DNA of 7,158 nt, from contig JBMOJH010000140.1 in assembly GCA_049316905.1 (NCBI GenBank), forward strand, positions 1-7,158. The letters are read 5' to 3'. The position numbers were made by a program, and so were the translations under genes. Positions 4,806 to 7,158 of the stretch are shown here, in pieces (positions within the stretch are counted from its first letter, which is position 1; every line of letters starts with the position of its first letter). Source of the DNA: CAIPVR01 sp049316905. Lineage in GTDB: Bacteria > Actinomycetota > Acidimicrobiia > Acidimicrobiales > Microtrichaceae. The notes beneath the pieces were generated by a model. The model had not been told where the DNA came from. It worked only from the letters and a program-made list of their open reading frames with translations, and did not search any database.

Positions 4806-5921
4806 ATGGAGCTGATGGGAAGGGTGCCGAGACGTGCCGGGCGCGGCTGGCTCACCCGGTCGCGTCGCTGGCCCGCCACCACCCCGGCCGTCGCCCTGGC
4901 CGGGAGCGAGTTGGTCCACCTCGGTGGTGGCGAGTCCCTCCCCTGCCCCGGCGCCGACCGCCTCCCGCTGGACCCCTCCGCGCTCCACCTGGGATTGGGC
5001 ACCGCCGCCCTGGCGCTGCCACCGGCCCGGGTGCACCTGCTCCACGACGTGCTCGTGTCGCCGGCGAACCGCGTGGTGCTGGCCCCCGACGGCCGCGTCG
5101 TGGCCGAGTCGCTCACCCAGGACCTCCGTCGGACCACGCCGCCCGATCCGGGTGAGCTCCGGGCGGCGCCGCGACACATGGAGGGCACGATCGCCCTCTA
5201 CCGGAGCCCGGCGGAGGGCCGGTTCCACACACTCGTGGACCATCTCCCCCGGGCCGCCCTGCTGGCGCACCCGGCACTGCGGCGCCTCGGCCCCATCACG
5301 CTCGTGCACGACGGCCCGCTGCGGCCGGTCGAGGCCTGGGCCCTGCCGGAGCTGGTGGGCCGCCAGGTGCGCATCGTGCAGGTCGAGCCCGGCACGCCGC
5401 TCGCGGCCGACGCGGTGGTGCTGCCGGGCTTCGTGACCCGGCCGGGCGCCGGCGCGATCCCGAGCTGGTACCGCCGATGGGCCGACGGCGTGGCCGAGCG
5501 GGCCGACGGCGGTGGGCCACGCCGGTTCTTCATCGACGCCGGGGTGGGCCCGACCTCCGTGGCGAACCGCGAGGCGCTGGACACGGTGCTCGAGCGGCAC
5601 GACGTGGAGCCGGTCGACCCCTGGCGCCTGGATCCGTCCCGTGCGGTGGGTCTGTTCCGGGACGCGGACCTGGTGGTGGGCGTCCACGGCACCGGGGTGT
5701 CGCACTGCCTGTTCAGCCGCCGGGCCCACGTGGTGGAGCTGACCACCGGCCGGACGCTCCTCCCCGAGCTGTTCTACCTGTGCACCTCGAAGGGGCTTCC
5801 CTACGACTACGTCCCGGCGGGGGAGGCGCCCCGGAAGGGCCGCCGCGGCCCCGCCCCCGACGACGGGGTGACCGTCGACGTGGGGTGGCTCGACTCGCTC
5901 CTGGGCCGCATCACCCGCTGA
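4806..5921 (+). CDS. Glycosyltransferase family 61-like protein (DUF563 type)
   Basis: A 371-aa protein from ATG 4806. The open frame extends further upstream, but that part covers the divergent promoter and starts inside the UPF0114 gene. The diagnostic part is C-terminal: FRDADLVVGVHGTGVSH, with His294, then FSRRAHVVEL. This matches the GxHGAGLxN...VVEL core of GT61/DUF563 glycosyltransferases, here with HGTGVSH instead of the common HGAGL(T)N. The upstream HTLVDHLPRA (about 141-150, His146) corresponds to the conserved region near the start of the domain, and RRFFIDAG begins the second half. It would transfer a sugar from a nucleotide donor, perhaps to a cell-surface glycan; donor and acceptor are unknown. 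No signal peptide or membrane helix is seen, suggesting a cytosolic or peripheral enzyme. It has no glycan-gene neighbours here apart from a divergent membrane protein of unknown role. Confidence 0.78.
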   Translation: MELMGRVPRRAGRGWLTRSRRWPATTPAVALAGSELVHLGGGESLPCPGADRLPLDPSALHLGLGTAALALPPARVHLLHDVLVSPANRVVLAPDGRVVAESLTQDLRRTTPPDPGELRAAPRHMEGTIALYRSPAEGRFHTLVDHLPRAALLAHPALRRLGPITLVHDGPLRPVEAWALPELVGRQVRIVQVEPGTPLAADAVVLPGFVTRPGAGAIPSWYRRWADGVAERADGGGPRRFFIDAGVGPTSVANREALDTVLERHDVEPVDPWRLDPSRAVGLFRDADLVVGVHGTGVSHCLFSRRAHVVELTTGRTLLPELFYLCTSKGLPYDYVPAGEAPRKGRRGPAPDDGVTVDVGWLDSLLGRITR

Positions 5922-5959
5922 GCGGCCCACGCCCGGCCGCCACCGACGCCGGCGGCGTC
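5922..5959. terminator. Two tandem GC hairpins between convergent genes
   Basis: The 42-nt gap between the convergent glycosyltransferase and acyl-CoA dehydrogenase genes is almost filled by two perfect inverted repeats: GCGGCC-N7-GGCCGC (5922-5940) and GACGCC-GGC-GGCGTC (5945-5959). Each has a 6-bp stem and neither has a T-run. Position and symmetry suggest a two-way U-less terminator. Confidence 0.45.
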
Positions 5960-5963
5960 AGGA

Positions 5964-7067
5964 TCAGGCGCGTGCGGCGATGCTGGCGCCGAGGTCCAGC
6001 AGCTGGCGGGTGGTGCCGCCGAGCTGGAGCTCGAGCTCCTTGGCCTGCAGGAAGCAGCGGTGCAGCGGGTAGTCCCGGTCCACACCCACGCCGCCGTGCA
6101 GGTGCTGCGCGGCGTGCACGACCCGCTGGCCGCCGAACGCCGCCCAGAACTTGGCGACCGCCACCTCCTCGGTGGCGTCCTCCCCCGCCCCCAGCCGCCA
6201 CAGCGCCTGGTGGGTGGTGAGCCGGATGGCCTCCGTGTCGATGTAGGCGTCAGCGGCCCGGTGCGCCACGGCCTGGAAGCTCGCGATCGGCACGTCGAAC
6301 TGCTTGCGTTCCTTCGTGTAGTCCGCGGTGAGCTCGAGGGCCCGGGCGCACACGCCGACCGCCACCGCGCACTGCGTGCCGACGGCGCGCTCGTAGGCCC
6401 AGCGGAGCACCTCGTGGCCCTCGCCCACCAGACGGGCGGGTGCCTCGGCGAGCAGCAGTGCGGCCTGCGGATCACCCAGGGTGGTCTGCAGCGGCTCGAC
6501 GCCGACCCCCTCCCCCGCGCCGGGCACCAGGAACAGTCCGACCGAGCCGCCCTCGATCGCCGCGGGCACCACGACGTGGTCCGCGACCACGCCCGCCGGC
6601 ACGCAGACCTTCACGCCGGTGACGGTCCAGCCGTCGCCGGAGCGGGTTGCGACCGTCGTCGGCACGAGCGGTTCGGTGCCGTCCTCGTGCCATGCGGCGG
6701 TGAGCACGCACTCCCCCGCCGCCACGGCGGGGAGCACCTCGGCGGCCAGGTCGGCCGGGGCGAACTCCGCGATCGGCAGCGCGCCGAGGCCGAGGGTCTC
6801 CCAGAGCGGGACGGCCGCGGCGGTCCGGCCGGCCGCCTCGAGGACGCCGCCCAGCGCCACCAGGTCGAGCCCGGCGCCGCCATGGGCCTCGGGCACGAAC
6901 GCGCCGAGCACGCCGGTCTCGGCCAGCTTGGCCCAGAGCTCGCGGTCGAAGCGGGGCACGTCGCCCCGCTCCAGGTCACGCAGCCGCTCGTGGGTGCTCA
7001 GGTCGCCGAGCACCTGGCCGGCGAGCTCCGCGATGGCCTGCTGCTCCTCGTCGAATCGGAAGTCCAT
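5964..7067 (-). CDS. Acyl-CoA dehydrogenase family subunit, probably the non-catalytic partner
   Basis: A 367-aa protein with the three-part acyl-CoA dehydrogenase fold: N-terminal helices (1-115, MDFRFDEEQQAI; FVPEAHGGAGLDL), a middle beta domain (118-215) and a C-terminal helical domain (220-367). The latter contains the family's KERKQFDVPIASFQAVAH (252-269) and QHLHGGVGVDRDYPLHR (321-337). Active members oxidise acyl-CoA to the 2-enoyl form using FAD. Here the usual catalytic Glu of YEGT is replaced (LGGT, Gly350), and the usual TEPxAGSD flavin-contact motif in the middle domain is degraded (LTAAWHEDGTEP). This fits the short subunit of two-gene heteromeric enzymes such as the actinobacterial FadE pairs of steroid side-chain breakdown. 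The gene follows another acyl-CoA dehydrogenase by 29 nt, supporting an operon and a shared complex. A weak GAGGGG lies 12 nt upstream of the ATG. Family certain; the non-catalytic role and the substrate are inference. Confidence 0.93.
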   Translation of the reverse strand: MDFRFDEEQQAIAELAGQVLGDLSTHERLRDLERGDVPRFDRELWAKLAETGVLGAFVPEAHGGAGLDLVALGGVLEAAGRTAAAVPLWETLGLGALPIAEFAPADLAAEVLPAVAAGECVLTAAWHEDGTEPLVPTTVATRSGDGWTVTGVKVCVPAGVVADHVVVPAAIEGGSVGLFLVPGAGEGVGVEPLQTTLGDPQAALLLAEAPARLVGEGHEVLRWAYERAVGTQCAVAVGVCARALELTADYTKERKQFDVPIASFQAVAHRAADAYIDTEAIRLTTHQALWRLGAGEDATEEVAVAKFWAAFGGQRVVHAAQHLHGGVGVDRDYPLHRCFLQAKELELQLGGTTRQLLDLGASIAARA

Positions 7068-7096
7068 GAGTCGTCCGTTCCCCTCGTCCTCTGCCC

Positions 7097-7158
7097 CTAG
7101 TTGCGCAGCGCCCGCGGCAGGCCGAGGCCGAACATGCCGATCAGGTCGCGCTGGATCT
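7097..7158 (-). CDS. Acyl-CoA dehydrogenase, C-terminal fragment (5' part beyond window)
   Basis: The last 19 codons before the TAG at 7097-7099 read IQRDLIGMFGLGLPRALRN. The QRxLI...GLGLPR ending is the typical C-terminus of full-length acyl-CoA dehydrogenases (commonly IGERxLGLPREPR). The gene continues past the right edge, so catalytic residues cannot be checked. It ends 29 nt before the 367-aa subunit on the same strand and is its probable operon and complex partner. The identification rests on a short tail plus context. Confidence 0.75.
   Translation of the reverse strand, partial: IQRDLIGMFGLGLPRALRN

Noticed and set aside
4743..5930. 395-codon minus-strand open frame opposite the glycosyltransferase
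   Set aside because: No motifs; composition typical of antisense shadow in GC-rich DNA. The plus strand has the GT61 core.
6060..7100. 346-codon plus-strand open frame opposite the acyl-CoA dehydrogenase
   Set aside because: Shadow of a gene with unmistakable acyl-CoA dehydrogenase motifs; the translation is His/Arg/Gly-rich without domains.
1..7158. CRISPR array, tRNA/rRNA, insertion sequence, phage or defence system
   Set aside because: I looked for spaced direct repeats, cloverleaf-like segments, transposase or nuclease motifs and terminal inverted repeats and saw none. The gene set is ordinary metabolic and hypothetical.

Overview
The window is a very GC-rich stretch of bacterial chromosome (by eye about 70% G+C). 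The GC bias, the protein families, and a recurring TANNNT box lying 6-7 nt in front of start codons (the signature of leaderless mRNAs) point to an actinobacterium. My best guess is the class Acidimicrobiia; this is inference, and no marker gene here proves it. Genes are densely packed: nine are visible, seven complete and two cut by the window edges.

Layout. Positions 1-2611 hold three minus-strand genes. In transcription order they are a small Arg-rich protein of unknown function (2611-2288), an EcsC-like protein with an acidic tail (2234-1413), and an NAD(P)-dependent aldehyde dehydrogenase whose last residues lie beyond the left edge (1349-1). A 144-nt divergent region (2612-2755) separates them from coaA, type I pantothenate kinase (2756-3700, plus), the first enzyme of CoA synthesis. 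Just behind it is a small zinc-ribbon/coiled-coil protein (3720-4112, plus). Next comes a UPF0114/YqhA-like four-helix membrane protein (4733-4203, minus), divergent from a GT61-like glycosyltransferase (4806-5921, plus). The right end (5964-7158, minus) is an operon of two acyl-CoA dehydrogenase genes: the 3' end of one, then a complete 367-aa subunit that lacks the usual catalytic and FAD-contact motifs. That pattern suggests a heteromeric enzyme.

How the genes work together. Only the acyl-CoA dehydrogenase pair is clearly one functional unit. Pantothenate kinase, aldehyde dehydrogenase and acyl-CoA dehydrogenase all touch CoA or acyl metabolism, but they sit in separate transcription units and I would not call them a pathway. 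I see no mobile element, CRISPR array, tRNA, rRNA, phage gene or defence system. The window reads as ordinary core chromosome.

Most interesting details: leaderless-type promoters in front of four genes, with a fifth similar case, contrasting with the Shine-Dalgarno-led pair at 2611/2756; a pantothenate kinase that keeps the catalytic residues but has Glu where the E. coli CoA-feedback arginine (R106) sits; the degenerate acyl-CoA dehydrogenase subunit; and stop codons lying inside hairpin loops.
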